Shown: positions 54,514 through 63,514, numbered from the stretch's first letter. The stretch is 64,000 nt of DNA from an uncultured Clostridia bacterium (GCA_944376235.1 CALWCA010000003.1:105080-169079), one strand, 5' to 3'. Notes: generated by a model not told the origin, from the letters alone. Numbers and translations are program-made.

Positions 54514-55134
54514 ATGCCTGCCAGCAGTTTTACACCCTTTGATCCCGTTCCCCTGGTTCTTGCGGCACAGAGCGGAAATCAGGCGGCTTTTGATGCGCTG
54601 ATTTCGATGTATCAGTGGAAAATTCAGCGTCAGTGCAGAGGCTTTTTTCTGCAGGGCGCCGAATTTGAAGATGTGCTGCAGGAGGGAAGGATCGGGTTTT
54701 TCCGCGCGGTGCGCAGTTTTTCTGCGCAAGGCACCGTTCCCTTTGATTCCTATGTTTCAATTTGCGTGAAGCGTCAGCTCGCTGATGCTGTGCGCATGTT
54801 TTCCAGGAAGAAGCACAGGCCCCTGAACACCTATGTTTCTTTTGATAGTCAGCCGGAATCCACAAGCGAATGCCTTACCCCTCAATTTGGTTGTTTCTCA
54901 CCCGAACCACTCGATCCTGCGGAAATTATGGTCAGCAAAGAGGCCATACGACTCGTCCGAGCCACCATCGAGGAGAAGCTTTCACCGTTTGAGCGACAGG
55001 TACTGCAGCAGTATATGGAAGGAAACTCCTATCAGGAGATTGCTTTACAGGTCAACAAGCCGGTGAAATCGGTGGACAACGCAATCCAGCGGATCAGGCG
55101 AAAACTTGGTTCATTACTGCCACGGGCAGTGTGA
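54514..55134 (+). CDS. sigH: Sigma-70 family sporulation sigma factor, SigH-like
   Basis: 206 residues. Region 2 shows E-D-V-L-Q-E-G-R-I-G-F-F-R-A-V-R-S-F, close to SigH; region 2.4-like K-R-Q-L-A-D-A; region 4 with S-Y-Q-E-I-A and K-S-V-D-N-A-I-Q-R-I-R-R-K-L. SigH drives early sporulation genes in firmicutes. The usual SigH location is the rplA/secE region, whereas this gene sits after polC, so assignment as the main SigH is tentative. GGGGGGAG precedes the ATG. Confidence 0.8.
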   Translation: MPASSFTPFDPVPLVLAAQSGNQAAFDALISMYQWKIQRQCRGFFLQGAEFEDVLQEGRIGFFRAVRSFSAQGTVPFDSYVSICVKRQLADAVRMFSRKKHRPLNTYVSFDSQPESTSECLTPQFGCFSPEPLDPAEIMVSKEAIRLVRATIEEKLSPFERQVLQQYMEGNSYQEIALQVNKPVKSVDNAIQRIRRKLGSLLPRAV

Positions 55135-55189
55135 AAATAAGCCACCATAATTCAATTGGGGCAAAACTAACCAAAGCGAGGGAAAAAGA

Positions 55190-55483
55190 ATGTACGAAGA
55201 CAAGATCCTGGTGTGCAAAGACTGTGGCGCGGAGTTCGTGTTCACCGCCGGTGAGCAGGAGTTCTATGCGGAGAGAGGCTTCCAGAACGAGCCTCAGAGA
55301 TGCAAGCCCTGCCGTGATGCCAGAAAGAACGCGGCAAAGCAGCAAAGAGAAATGTACACCGCCATTTGCGCCAACTGCGGCGCCGAGGCCAAAGTGCCTT
55401 TCCAGCCGAGAAATGACAGACCGGTGTATTGCAGCGAGTGCTTTGCCAAAATGAAGGAAGAGCAGGCAAACAACAACTACTAA
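55190..55483 (+). CDS. Zinc-ribbon (zf-trcl) protein
   Basis: 97 residues. Three CxxC pairs are followed by a fourth: C-K-D-C near 9, C-K-P-C near 40, C-A-N-C near 60 and C-S-E-C near 81, so two zinc ribbons are likely. The first matches the trcl/zinc-ribbon family (F-x-A-G-E-Q-E-F-Y). Function unknown; perhaps nucleic acid binding. It is 55 bases after sigH and probably shares its transcript. Confidence 0.8.
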   Translation: MYEDKILVCKDCGAEFVFTAGEQEFYAERGFQNEPQRCKPCRDARKNAAKQQREMYTAICANCGAEAKVPFQPRNDRPVYCSECFAKMKEEQANNNY

Positions 55484-55519
55484 GAAGCACTGCAATGCCG
55501 TTCTCAATACGGCCATTCA

Positions 55520-55551
55520 AAAAGACTGCTGCTTTTTGCAGCAGTCTTTTT
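55520..55551 (+). terminator. Terminator after the zinc-ribbon gene
   Basis: 12-bp AAAGACTGCTGC/GCAGCAGTCTTT arms with a T5 loop and T-run. Confidence 0.9.
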
Positions 55552-55658
55552 TCGCCCGGCAAGGCTGGATGCTTTTTGAAGCTGCCGCTCTGCCGCCCAA
55601 GAAGAGAGGGTGCTGCAAAAGAATCCGGGCCGGCCTTTTTTTGCAGAAGAAAATATGG

Positions 55659-55703
55659 AAAAAGCCCTGTCGGCAGCGTGAACCGCTCCGGCAGGGCTTT
55701 TTA
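55659..55703 (-). terminator. Terminator of the lipoprotein gene
   Basis: Arms of about 14 bp (AAAAAGCCCTG with CAGGGCTTTTT) around a 14-base loop. Flanking A and T runs allow function on both strands; the minus-strand lipoprotein gene ends 60 bases away. Confidence 0.75.
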
Positions 55704-55762
55704 AGACCGGTTGGGGCAAAGAAAGCTTGAAAAGGGTGGAAGCGAGGCGCAGGGGAAAGAGG

Positions 55763-56362
55763 TCACTTTTCCTGTGCTGGCTGGTCTGCGGCACCTGAAA
55801 TGCCCGCCGCCTCCAGCAAATCCTCTGGAATGGCGCTGATGGCAAGCTGCTCCATTTCGGGAAGGCTGTTGAACCAATCGAGCCACTCTAGGGTCTCTTC
55901 GGAGAGAGCGCCCTCATCCACCATTTTGTCTCCAAAGCGAACCTGACGTCCTGTGCCCTCTCTGTGCTCAAAGACAATCCACTTCCCGTCTATGGAGATT
56001 TCAAGGGTGTCGTCGTCGGCCCCGTACTGATATTCAAAGCCGGTTCCGAAATTGGACTGATCGTCTTGCGTCGGGATTTCAAATTCCTCCACAGTGGAAT
56101 CAATGGTTCCATCCGGCAGGCCGCAGCGAGCTTCCAGGGTGCTTTCCTTTCCGGTATCATAGTAGAGCCTGCCGCCTACCATGACCATGGGGATAACATC
56201 GTACTGCGTCTGTTCACTGGATTCTGATACAGAAAGGCCGTCCTCTGGAGGCTGGCCCTCCTGCTTGTGATGGTCTGCGGCTGTGGTGCAGCCCGACAGA
56301 AGAAAAATCACGGACAGGATTGTGGACAAAAGGGGAATGCTCGGGGAAAAGCGGAATTTCAT
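55763..56362 (-). CDS. Lipoprotein of unknown function
   Basis: 199 residues. Lipoprotein signal peptide: basic start (M-K-F-R-F), hydrophobic core and lipobox L-L-S-G-C, so Cys24 or so is the lipidated residue. The mature part is acidic, with no family I can name; a G-x-W-I-V-F-E-H-R segment may be a beta domain. AAAGGAGG before the ATG sets the start. Divergent from the DUF1858 gene. Confidence 0.75.
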   Translation of the reverse strand: MKFRFSPSIPLLSTILSVIFLLSGCTTAADHHKQEGQPPEDGLSVSESSEQTQYDVIPMVMVGGRLYYDTGKESTLEARCGLPDGTIDSTVEEFEIPTQDDQSNFGTGFEYQYGADDDTLEISIDGKWIVFEHREGTGRQVRFGDKMVDEGALSEETLEWLDWFNSLPEMEQLAISAIPEDLLEAAGISGAADQPAQEK

Positions 56363-56494
56363 GCTCAGGCCTCCTTTGACGGCGATTTGAATTTTTAGAC
56401 GGGAAGCTTTCCCGGAGGTTCCTGCGAAAGACAGGGCAAGCATCAGCCCCTGGGCACACGGCGCTCTTTTTGTCAGCCTTGCTGCGGATAGCTC

Positions 56495-56523
56495 TTGCAT
56501 AATCTACAAAAATGGTATATAAT
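56495..56523 (+). promoter_or_regulatory. Promoter of the DUF1858 gene
   Basis: TTGCAT (56495-56500), 17 bases, TATAAT (56518-56523). Confidence 0.88.
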
Positions 56524-56598
56524 ATATCCGAGGAAAAGCAGGCCAAAGCTGCGTATAAAAAATGCAGCTTCAGGATGCCGACAAAGGAGGAAAATAAC

Positions 56599-56802
56599 AT
56601 GACCGTGACCAAAGACACCAAGATTTTCGATATTTTGCAGGAAAACCGTGAAACGGCGCCTTTTTTCCTGGAAATGGGCATGCACTGCCTGGGATGCCCC
56701 TCGGCCCGCAATGAGACGCTTGGACAGGCCTGTGCCGTGCACGGTGTCAATGCCGACGAGCTGGCGGAAAAAATCAACAACTTTTTGAAGCAGCAGGCGT
56801 AA
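56599..56802 (+). CDS. DUF1858 redox-disulfide domain protein
   Basis: 67 residues. The F-F-L-E-M-G-M-H-C-L-G-C motif (about 22-33) is the C-x2-C of DUF1858, a small helical domain also found with hybrid-cluster proteins. The cysteines suggest a redox or metal-relay role; the partner is unknown. AAAGGAGG precedes the ATG; strong terminator after. Confidence 0.85.
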   Translation: MTVTKDTKIFDILQENRETAPFFLEMGMHCLGCPSARNETLGQACAVHGVNADELAEKINNFLKQQA

Positions 56803-56816
56803 GGCGTAAGAAGACA

Positions 56817-56845
56817 AAAGGGGCCGGGGAACTCTCCGGCCCCTT
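56817..56845 (+). terminator. Terminator after the DUF1858 gene
   Basis: AAGGGGCCGG/CCGGCCCCTT arms around an 8-base loop. Confidence 0.8.
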
Positions 56846-56880
56846 GCTTTCCCGAAATTTGCAGTGGGGGAATGAGGGGC

Positions 56881-57582
56881 ATGAGCGAAAAGAGGAGCTT
56901 GCCAAAGCTGACGCCGCGTCTTGCAATGGTGGCGTCCCAGGTGCGCCCGGGTGCGCGCTTGCTGGATGTGGGAACCGATCACGCCTACCTTCCGGCATGG
57001 CTGGTGGGCAGTGGTATTTGTCCCAAAGCCGTCGCGTCCGACATCAGGGAGGGTCCTTGCGCGCGCGCGAGGGCAACGGTGCAGGGGTATGGCCTGGGGG
57101 ACAGCATCTCGGTTGTCAGAGCAGACGGCCTTGAGGGTCACGGCCTGGACGAGATCGACGACATTGTGCTGGCCGGGATGGGCGGGGAACTCATGCTCTC
57201 GATTTTGAGGCAGGCGCCCTGGGTTCGGCAGGGGAGGCTGCGTCTGATTTTGCAGCCTCAGACCGAGCTGCCTTTGGTGAGAAAGACCATGGCCGAATGG
57301 GGCTTTGTCCTTCTCGGGGAATTTTTGGCGGCGGAAGGGCATCACCTCTATCACATCATGCGCTTTGCCTATGATGGCCGTTCCCGCATCCTTGACAGGG
57401 CGGAGATGGTCTTTGGCCACCCGAGGGCCGGGCAAGACCTGCTGGCGCGATATTATGCCCGTCAGAGAGCTTCCCTCATGCGGGAGCTTGAGGGGATTTC
57501 CCGCAGTGCAGCGCCAAACCAGCAGAGAATGGAAGAAATAAGGGCGCTGCTTGAGCTTTTGACAAAGGAGGAACAAGCATGA
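56881..57582 (+). CDS. trmK: tRNA (adenine(22)-N1)-methyltransferase TrmK family
   Basis: 233 residues. Class I methyltransferase: AdoMet loop L-L-D-V-G-T-D-H-A-Y-L-P near 28, and D-D-I-V-L-A-G-M-G-G-E near 98, both typical of TrmK (SAM-dependent, COG2384). It methylates A22 of tRNAs. The ATG at 56881 is chosen; 56872 is an alternative. The stop overlaps the Nif3-like gene (ATGA); the same pair is conserved in firmicutes. Confidence 0.9.
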   Translation: MSEKRSLPKLTPRLAMVASQVRPGARLLDVGTDHAYLPAWLVGSGICPKAVASDIREGPCARARATVQGYGLGDSISVVRADGLEGHGLDEIDDIVLAGMGGELMLSILRQAPWVRQGRLRLILQPQTELPLVRKTMAEWGFVLLGEFLAAEGHHLYHIMRFAYDGRSRILDRAEMVFGHPRAGQDLLARYYARQRASLMRELEGISRSAAPNQQRMEEIRALLELLTKEEQA

Positions 57583-58349
57583 CAACAGTGGGTGGGGTGC
57601 TGGAAGCCCTGTGCCGGATGGCGCCGATAGAGCAAAAAATGGAGTTTGACAATGCGGGACTGCTGGTGGGAGATGCCGGTCAGGAGGTCTCCCGGGTGCT
57701 GCTTTGCCTTGATATTACGCGGGAGGTGATCGAAGAGGCAAAACGGCAGGAGTGCCAGCTCATCGTCAGCCATCATCCGCTTTTTTTCTCGCTGCCAAAG
57801 GCCCTTCGCAGCGATGCTTATGAAACGCAAAAGGTGTCGCAGCTCATTCAATATGGGATTTCTGCCATCTGTATGCACACCAATCTCGACTGCGCGGCGG
57901 GCGGGGTCAATGATGTATTGCTGCAACGGTTGAAGCTCTCGGGAGGAGGGAGCTTTGGCGAGCATGCTCTGGGAAGAATAGGTTGCTGCAACGAGAGCAT
58001 GGCGCTGCGGGAGTTTGCCCTTTTTGTCAAGGAGGCTCTCGGCTGCCGCGTTGTCCGCTTTGTCGACGGCGGCCGCCCGGTCTGCAAAGTGGGCGTAGTG
58101 GGAGGCTCCGGGGGAGACTTTGTGGGTCAGGCACTTCTGGCGGGCTGCGACACGCTGGTGACGGCCGACGTCAAGCACCACCAGTTTTTGGAGGCCTCTG
58201 AGCGCGGCCTCAATTTGCTGGATGCGGGTCACTACCACACTGAGCGGCCCGTACTTGACGCAGTGCGTGCTTTTTTGGAAGAGCAGCAGATGTCCCTGAC
58301 GCTGATCCCGTCGGCCACCCTGATACAGGATGGGGTTTTTGCCGTGTAA
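57579..58349 (+). CDS. Nif3-like dinuclear metal-centre protein
   Basis: 256 residues. Metal ligands: S-H-H-P-L near 64, D in N-L-D-C-A-x-G-G-V-N-D near 106, and the C-terminal G-H-Y-H-T-E near 220. It is the short form, without the PII-like insert present in many firmicute homologues. Nif3 family members form hexamers; substrate unclear. Translationally coupled to trmK. Confidence 0.9.
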   Translation: MTTVGGVLEALCRMAPIEQKMEFDNAGLLVGDAGQEVSRVLLCLDITREVIEEAKRQECQLIVSHHPLFFSLPKALRSDAYETQKVSQLIQYGISAICMHTNLDCAAGGVNDVLLQRLKLSGGGSFGEHALGRIGCCNESMALREFALFVKEALGCRVVRFVDGGRPVCKVGVVGGSGGDFVGQALLAGCDTLVTADVKHHQFLEASERGLNLLDAGHYHTERPVLDAVRAFLEEQQMSLTLIPSATLIQDGVFAV

Positions 58350-58466
58350 TGGCCCTTTTTTTCTTGGGAGAGGGCATGCTTTTGGCTTGAAGCCCGCCTC
58401 TAACAGATCGAAAAAGATGCCGGATGCGGGAAAAGGAATTTCCCATGCCGGAAAAAGGAGTTTTCT

Positions 58467-60272
58467 ATGCCGCTTGACGCAATTACCCTGGCGCACCTGA
58501 CGGGGGAGCTCGACGCCCGCCTTGCAGGGTCGCGCGTGGATAAAATCTACATGCCCGATAAAAATGAGGCCGTTTTGCTGCTGCGTGCCAAGGAAGGCAA
58601 CGTGAGGCTGCTGCTTTGCGCCAATCAGAACGGGGCCCGTCTTCAGATCACGACGGCGCAGAGGGAAAACCCCAAGGTTCCTCCCATGCTGTGCATGCTG
58701 CTGCGAAAGCACCTTGTGGGTGCAAGGCTGCTCTCTTTGATTCAGGAGCCGCTTGAGAGAGTGGTGCGAATTTGCTTTGAGGTTATCAGCGAGCTGGGGG
58801 ATTTGGAGCGGCGGGAGCTGGTGCTGGAGATGATGGGCCGCAGCAGCAATATGATTTTGCTTGACAACGGGGAGGCTGTTTTGGCAGCGCTGCACTACAT
58901 CGACATGTCAGAGGGAAAGAGCAGGCAGCTGATTCCGGGAGTGCGCTATCGTCTGCCGGAGCGTCCGCAAAAGCTGGATGTCTGTGAGGGGCTGGATGTG
59001 CTAGAGCAGGTGGCGATGTCGCGCGACAAAACGCCCTGCGACAAGCATTTGCTGGCCTCCCTCATGGGCCTCTCGCCCCTGCTTGCAAGAGAGATGGCCT
59101 TTTTGAGCTGCGGCTTTGTGGATCTGCCCATGTCCGAGCTGGACGACGAGGCGAGAACACGACTTGTGCACCAGCTTCAAGCCCTGTTTACGGGGGAGGG
59201 AAGCGTCCCCACTTTGCTTGTCGACGCGCAGGGGACGCCGGTGGACTTTTCCTGCATCCCCATTACGCAGTACGGCGCGCTTTATCAGTGCGAAACATGC
59301 CCCGACTATTCCGTGATGCTGGATCGCTATTTTGCCCTTCGTGACGCGGCGGCACGAAAGAAGCACAAGACGCAGCAGCTTGAGCGGCTGATGAAAAACG
59401 CCACCGAGCGCATTTCCAAAAAGCTCTCCCATCAGAGGGCGGAGCTGACGGAATTTCGCGATCGGGACAAATACCGTATTTACGGCGAGCTGCTGACTGC
59501 CGGGCTGAGCAGGGTTCCCAAGGGGGCAGCCTTTGTAGAGCTGCCCAACTATTACGAGGAAGACGCCCCTTTGCTGCGCATTCCCCTTGACGTCAGCAAG
59601 AGCCCTGCGCTCAACGCCCAGGGGTATTTCAAGAAATATCAAAAGGCCAAGCACGGCGAGCAGGCGCTCAAAGAGCAAATTGAAAAGGGGGAGCAGGAGC
59701 TGGCCTACTTGGAGTCGGTGCAGCTTTCGCTTGAGCAGGCCGAAACGGAGGCTGAGATCTCCTCCATCCGGGAAGAGCTGATGCAGGGGGGGTATCTGCC
59801 CCGGCCCAAGGGGGAAAAACAAAAAAAGAGCGCAAAAGGCATCTCGGAAAAACCCATGCGCTTTTGCTCAACCGACGGCTTTACCGTTCTGGTGGGGAAA
59901 AACAATACCCAAAATGATATGCTGGTGACCAAGGTGGGAGAAAAGCAGGACATCTGGCTGCACGTTTTGGGGTGCGCGGGATCGCATGTGCTCGTGCAAA
60001 GCGGGGGAAGGCCTGTGCCGGACACTACCCTGGAAGAGGCGGCTCAGCTTGCGGCTCTTTTCAGCAAGGCCTCTCCCAAGGAGAAGGTGTCCGTGACCTA
60101 TACGCAGCTTAGGAATGTCAAAAAGCCATCGGGGGCAAAACCGGGCTATGTGGTTTATTTTTCTTCGCAAACGGCTTACGTTACGCCGCCTGACGGCCTT
60201 GTGGACAGACTGGCGGGAGAAGGGCCGTTCGGAGGGGAAAAGGAGCAGCCGATAGAGGAGTCAAGACAATAG
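58467..60272 (+). CDS. rqcH: Rqc2/NFACT ribosome quality-control protein RqcH
   Basis: 601 residues. NFACT-N domain (L-D-A-I-T-L-A-H-L at start), two HhH-like regions, a coiled coil (about 310-450) and NFACT-R with V-L-V-G-K-N-N-x-Q-N-D near 475, D-I-W-L-H and G-S-H-V-L near 495-510. RqcH binds stalled 50S subunits and adds alanine tails. Older labels are fibronectin-binding protein. AAAAAGGAG precedes the ATG. Confidence 0.94.
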   Translation: MPLDAITLAHLTGELDARLAGSRVDKIYMPDKNEAVLLLRAKEGNVRLLLCANQNGARLQITTAQRENPKVPPMLCMLLRKHLVGARLLSLIQEPLERVVRICFEVISELGDLERRELVLEMMGRSSNMILLDNGEAVLAALHYIDMSEGKSRQLIPGVRYRLPERPQKLDVCEGLDVLEQVAMSRDKTPCDKHLLASLMGLSPLLAREMAFLSCGFVDLPMSELDDEARTRLVHQLQALFTGEGSVPTLLVDAQGTPVDFSCIPITQYGALYQCETCPDYSVMLDRYFALRDAAARKKHKTQQLERLMKNATERISKKLSHQRAELTEFRDRDKYRIYGELLTAGLSRVPKGAAFVELPNYYEEDAPLLRIPLDVSKSPALNAQGYFKKYQKAKHGEQALKEQIEKGEQELAYLESVQLSLEQAETEAEISSIREELMQGGYLPRPKGEKQKKSAKGISEKPMRFCSTDGFTVLVGKNNTQNDMLVTKVGEKQDIWLHVLGCAGSHVLVQSGGRPVPDTTLEEAAQLAALFSKASPKEKVSVTYTQLRNVKKPSGAKPGYVVYFSSQTAYVTPPDGLVDRLAGEGPFGGEKEQPIEESRQ

Positions 60273-60396
60273 AAGATTTTTCGATGCCGGCAGGAATGTT
60301 GAAAAAAGAAGCGGGGCAGACGCATCGCCGGCGGCAGGGGGATCCTTTTGTATTGCTTGACCGGCTGAAAAATGCCTGCCGGAGCAGAGGGCAAAT

Positions 60397-60436
60397 CAAA
60401 AAGGGGAGGAACCGGTACGGTTCCTCCCCTTTTTCA
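60397..60436 (+). terminator. Terminator after rqcH
   Basis: AAAAGGGGAGGAACC/GGTTCCTCCCCTTTT arms, A-rich before and T5 after. Confidence 0.88.
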
Positions 60437-60689
60437 TAAGGCCTTTTTTGTGAGAGGTCACGGCTCTTCCGCCTTCCATGCGGCTTTTGGGAGGGAGAAA
60501 GGACATAACAGGCGGCCCTAAACATGAGAGGGAGGCAGAGGAGGGCATCAGTCTGCGCAGAAGTGTTTTCCTGCGGACAAAACCGGCCGGAAAAGAGGGA
60601 GAAGGGAGGTGCTCCCAAAACGAGCAGGGCAGGAGAAAAGCGAAAAGGGAAAATGCGAAAAAGCAGGAGCCCTTCAACAAAAAAGAAAG

Positions 60690-60720
60690 GGCCAAAGCCA
60701 CCTGTCAGGTGGCTTTGGCC
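60690..60720 (-). terminator. Terminator after the secreted SLH-like gene
   Basis: 15-bp arms GGCCAAAGCCACCTG/CAGGTGGCTTTGGCC around a single central base; minus strand continues CTTTCT6. Confidence 0.85.
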
Positions 60721-60814
60721 GCAGACCTTCAACATACCCTTGCAGCAATCCTTTGGCATTTGGATCTTTCTCTTTTTGATGGGGTTTGGGAGGCTGCTGC
60801 GGCAGGTGAACGGC

Positions 60815-61915
60815 TCACTGCATGTAGCAGAAGACCTGCCAGAGCAGACCGGCGGCATCGTCGCGGGTGAGCAGGGAATCTCCCGATGCGGCTGCCGAGG
60901 TTTCCACCCAGTCGCTGGGGGAGCCCGCCTTGGGTAGAATTTCAACCGGATATCCCAGCAGGTTCCCGGTCATTTCAACGGCCTGTGCCACGGTGAGGGG
61001 AGTCTGATCGTTTTGGGGCGTCACTTCAGCGCCGCCCAGCCCTGCGGCGTCCATGAGAAGCGTTAGAAATTCGCCTTGGCTGAGAGTCTGTGTGGGATTG
61101 AAGTAGTCCATTCCACCCACCCGCTCGCCGCGCAGAATCCCCTCTTTGGCCAGACAAAGAGCGGCATAGCAGTTGAGGCTGTCTTGCATGTCGCAGTAGG
61201 ACACGTCGTCCACATCCTTGTCGATGCGGATGGAGACGGTGGCCTCTTCGCTGCGGACGCCCTGCGAGTCGCGGACCTGATAGGTGAAGGAATCCCGCCC
61301 GCTTTCCCCCTCGTGAGGAGCGTAGACAAATCCGGAACCAAAGCAGCTGACATCCCCCTTTGAAGGTGCCGTCACAAGTTCGTAAACCAACTCGCCTTCT
61401 TTTGGCGTGCTTCCTGCCATCTGTCCGCCCACTTTCATGTTCATGCCGGTTTGGATGGACAAGTCAAAGGCGGTCGGGGCGCTGGCCGTTGCCGCCGGGG
61501 TCACGGTGAGGCGGCAGAGGGGAGTGGTGGTCCCATGCTTATCGCTGGCGATGAAGCAAAAGGAGGCGGGCGTATTGGCCTCGGGAGTGATGCGAAGCTT
61601 GGCAAAGAGACTGAGCTTGAAGGTGTCAAGCACAACAACGTCCTGTTTCCCGCTCGTAATGGTTCCATGACTTGGCAGCTCTACAATGGTGAGATAGCAG
61701 GGGTCTTCCAGAAGATTCCCGAGCAGGGAGGAAAAGAGCTTTTTGTTGAGGGTGAGATAATCTTTCCGGTCTGTAATGGAGACGGAAAAGTCACAGACAT
61801 CGTCAACAATGTAGCGGCTTTCGGTTACGGAATATCCCGCCTCTGCGGGAAGGGAGAACAAAAGAAGAAGTGCAAGAAAAAGGGCGGTTAAAAAAGCGGG
61901 CCTGCGTTTTTTCAC
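60815..61915 (-). CDS. Secreted protein with Ig/cadherin-like and SLH-like domains
   Basis: 366 residues. Signal peptide: K-K-R-R, hydrophobic run and A-E-A cleavage site near 28. The body has repeated beta-rich stretches; G-R-D-S-F-T-Y-Q-V-R-D-S-Q-G-V near 210 is a cadherin/Big_9-type motif. The C-terminus, Y-A-A-L-C-L-A-K-E-G-I-L-R-G then P-T-Q-T-L-S-Q-G-E-F, matches SLH-type wall anchoring, though partly degenerate. GTG start with GAGGTG 7 bases upstream; a TTG at 61930 is less likely. Divergent from guaA. Confidence 0.75.
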   Translation of the reverse strand: MKKRRPAFLTALFLALLLLFSLPAEAGYSVTESRYIVDDVCDFSVSITDRKDYLTLNKKLFSSLLGNLLEDPCYLTIVELPSHGTITSGKQDVVVLDTFKLSLFAKLRITPEANTPASFCFIASDKHGTTTPLCRLTVTPAATASAPTAFDLSIQTGMNMKVGGQMAGSTPKEGELVYELVTAPSKGDVSCFGSGFVYAPHEGESGRDSFTYQVRDSQGVRSEEATVSIRIDKDVDDVSYCDMQDSLNCYAALCLAKEGILRGERVGGMDYFNPTQTLSQGEFLTLLMDAAGLGGAEVTPQNDQTPLTVAQAVEMTGNLLGYPVEILPKAGSPSDWVETSAAASGDSLLTRDDAAGLLWQVFCYMQ

Positions 61916-62126
61916 GGACAAACACCTCAAATCTCATGGTTTTGAAGAGCTCTCCCCAAGAAGAGAGGACATTCTCAAAGCAGATGTTTCATTCATATGC
62001 AGCATAACGGACAGATTTGACCAGCTTTTGGTTTGTAAGGCAAAAGAGTGGAGAACAAAAAGACAGATTTGCCTTCAACACGGCTTGATAAAATTTTTGT
62101 TTGTCAAAATAAATTTCAAAATGGAC

Positions 62127-62155
62127 TTGCATTTTTCGGGGAAATATGAGAAAAT
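62127..62155 (+). promoter_or_regulatory. Probable promoter of guaA
   Basis: TTGCAT (62127-62132), 17 bases, GAAAAT as a weak -10. No purine riboswitch is seen in the short leader. Confidence 0.5.
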
Positions 62156-62209
62156 AGATCGTTCTTTTTTTTAGTGCAACATCATAACAAGGAAGGCAGG
62201 TACAAACGT

Positions 62210-63514
62210 ATGAAACAAGATCTCATTGCAATTTTGGATCTGGGCAGTGAGGAAAACTCGCGGGTTGCCCGTAAAGTGCGTGAACTTGGGGTATACAGTG
62301 AAATTTATGCCCATGATTTGTCCCGTGAAGAGTTGATGCAGCCCAATCTCAAGGGGATTATTGTCAATGGCGGCAGCAACAATATTGTCGATGGGAAGGC
62401 AATTGAGGCGCCGGACTATGTTTACAGCGCAGGTGTACCCGTCTTTGTGATTGAGCACAATACCCCCCGGCAGGAAATGAATCTTAAAAAACTTCCGTGT
62501 GAGGACGATGCGCTGCTTGCTGCGCTGCGTCCCTTTTTGTTTGATGTTTGCAAAGCACAGCCCAACTGGAATATGAAGAATTTTGTGGAAGACCAGGTGG
62601 AGCTGCTGCGACGTCAGATCGGAGACAAGAAGGTTTTGCTCGCTCTGTCGGGCGGCGTGGACAGCTCGGTTGTGGCGGCGCTTCTGATTCGTGCGGTGGG
62701 CAAGCAGCTCACCTGCGTCCATGTCAATCACGGTCTTATGAGGAAGGGCGAAAGCGAGCAGGTGATCGAGGTTTTCCGCAACCAGCTTGGAGCAGAGCTC
62801 ATCTATGTGGACGCCGTTGACCGCTTTTTGGACAAGCTGGCCGGCGTTGCAGACCCCGAGCAGAAGCGTAAAATCATTGGAGCCGAGTTCATCCGGGTTT
62901 TCGAAGAGCAGGCAAGGGGACTGTCTGGCATCGAGTTTCTGGGGCAGGGCACCATTTATCCCGACATCGCGGAAAGCGGAACCAAGACGGCAAAGGTGGT
63001 CAAGAGCCATCACAATGTTGGCGGCCTGCCTGAGGATTTGAATTTTAAGCTGGTGGAACCTTTAAAGTATCTCTTCAAAGATGAGGTTCGCGCCTGCGGC
63101 CTTGAGCTAGGGCTGCCTGAGTCCATGGTTTACCGTCAGCCCTTCCCCGGCCCCGGCCTTGGGGTGCGCTGCCTGGGCGCCATTACAAGAGATCGCCTGG
63201 CATCTGTCCGCGAGGCGGATGCCATTGTGCGCGAGGAGTTTGAGCGTGCCGGTTTGTCCCGGTCGGTCTGGCAGTATTTCACCATTATTCCCGACCTCAA
63301 GTCGGTCGGCGTGCGCGACAACGCCCGTGTGATGGGTTGGCCCGTGATTCTTCGTGCCGTCAACACGGTGGACGCCATGACCGCCACTATCGAGCGCCTG
63401 CCCTGGGAGCTGCTGGAAACCGTGACCAACCGCATCTTGGCGGAGGTGCCGGGCGTCAACCGAGTGCTCTACGAGCTTTCGCCCAAGCCCCCGGCAACTA
63501 TTGAATGGGAATGA
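62210..63514 (+). CDS. guaA: GMP synthase with truncated glutaminase domain
   Basis: 434 residues, versus about 510 for typical GuaA. The ATP pyrophosphatase part is intact (L-S-G-G-V-D-S-S near 146; C-terminal P-P-A-T-I-E-W-E). The N-terminal class I amidotransferase is cut to about 120 residues: it starts as usual (I-L-D-L-G-S, R-E-L-G-V-Y), but V-P-V-F-V-I-E-H replaces the G-I-C-Y-G nucleophile loop. The middle, with the catalytic His and Glu, is gone, and it rejoins at F-L-F-D-V-C. Ammonia must come from free NH3 or a separate glutaminase. The ATG at 62210 follows AAGGAAGG. Confidence 0.9.
   Translation: MKQDLIAILDLGSEENSRVARKVRELGVYSEIYAHDLSREELMQPNLKGIIVNGGSNNIVDGKAIEAPDYVYSAGVPVFVIEHNTPRQEMNLKKLPCEDDALLAALRPFLFDVCKAQPNWNMKNFVEDQVELLRRQIGDKKVLLALSGGVDSSVVAALLIRAVGKQLTCVHVNHGLMRKGESEQVIEVFRNQLGAELIYVDAVDRFLDKLAGVADPEQKRKIIGAEFIRVFEEQARGLSGIEFLGQGTIYPDIAESGTKTAKVVKSHHNVGGLPEDLNFKLVEPLKYLFKDEVRACGLELGLPESMVYRQPFPGPGLGVRCLGAITRDRLASVREADAIVREEFERAGLSRSVWQYFTIIPDLKSVGVRDNARVMGWPVILRAVNTVDAMTATIERLPWELLETVTNRILAEVPGVNRVLYELSPKPPATIEWE

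Larger units (their letters stand above)
60273..60814. other. Intergenic region between rqcH and the SLH-like gene
   Basis: 542 bases between convergent genes. It holds the rqcH terminator (60397-60436) and a minus-strand terminator (60690-60720). Open frames of about 130 codons on the plus strand look spurious (no ribosome site, odd composition). Nothing else recognised. Confidence 0.65.

Noticed and set aside
60478..60937. Two plus-strand open frames of about 130 codons between rqcH and the SLH-like gene
   Set aside because: They run across a minus-strand terminator and overlap the end of the SLH-like gene; no ribosome site, and low-complexity basic sequence.
61931..62209. Purine riboswitch upstream of guaA
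   Set aside because: No three-way junction pattern with the conserved loops was found in the leader.
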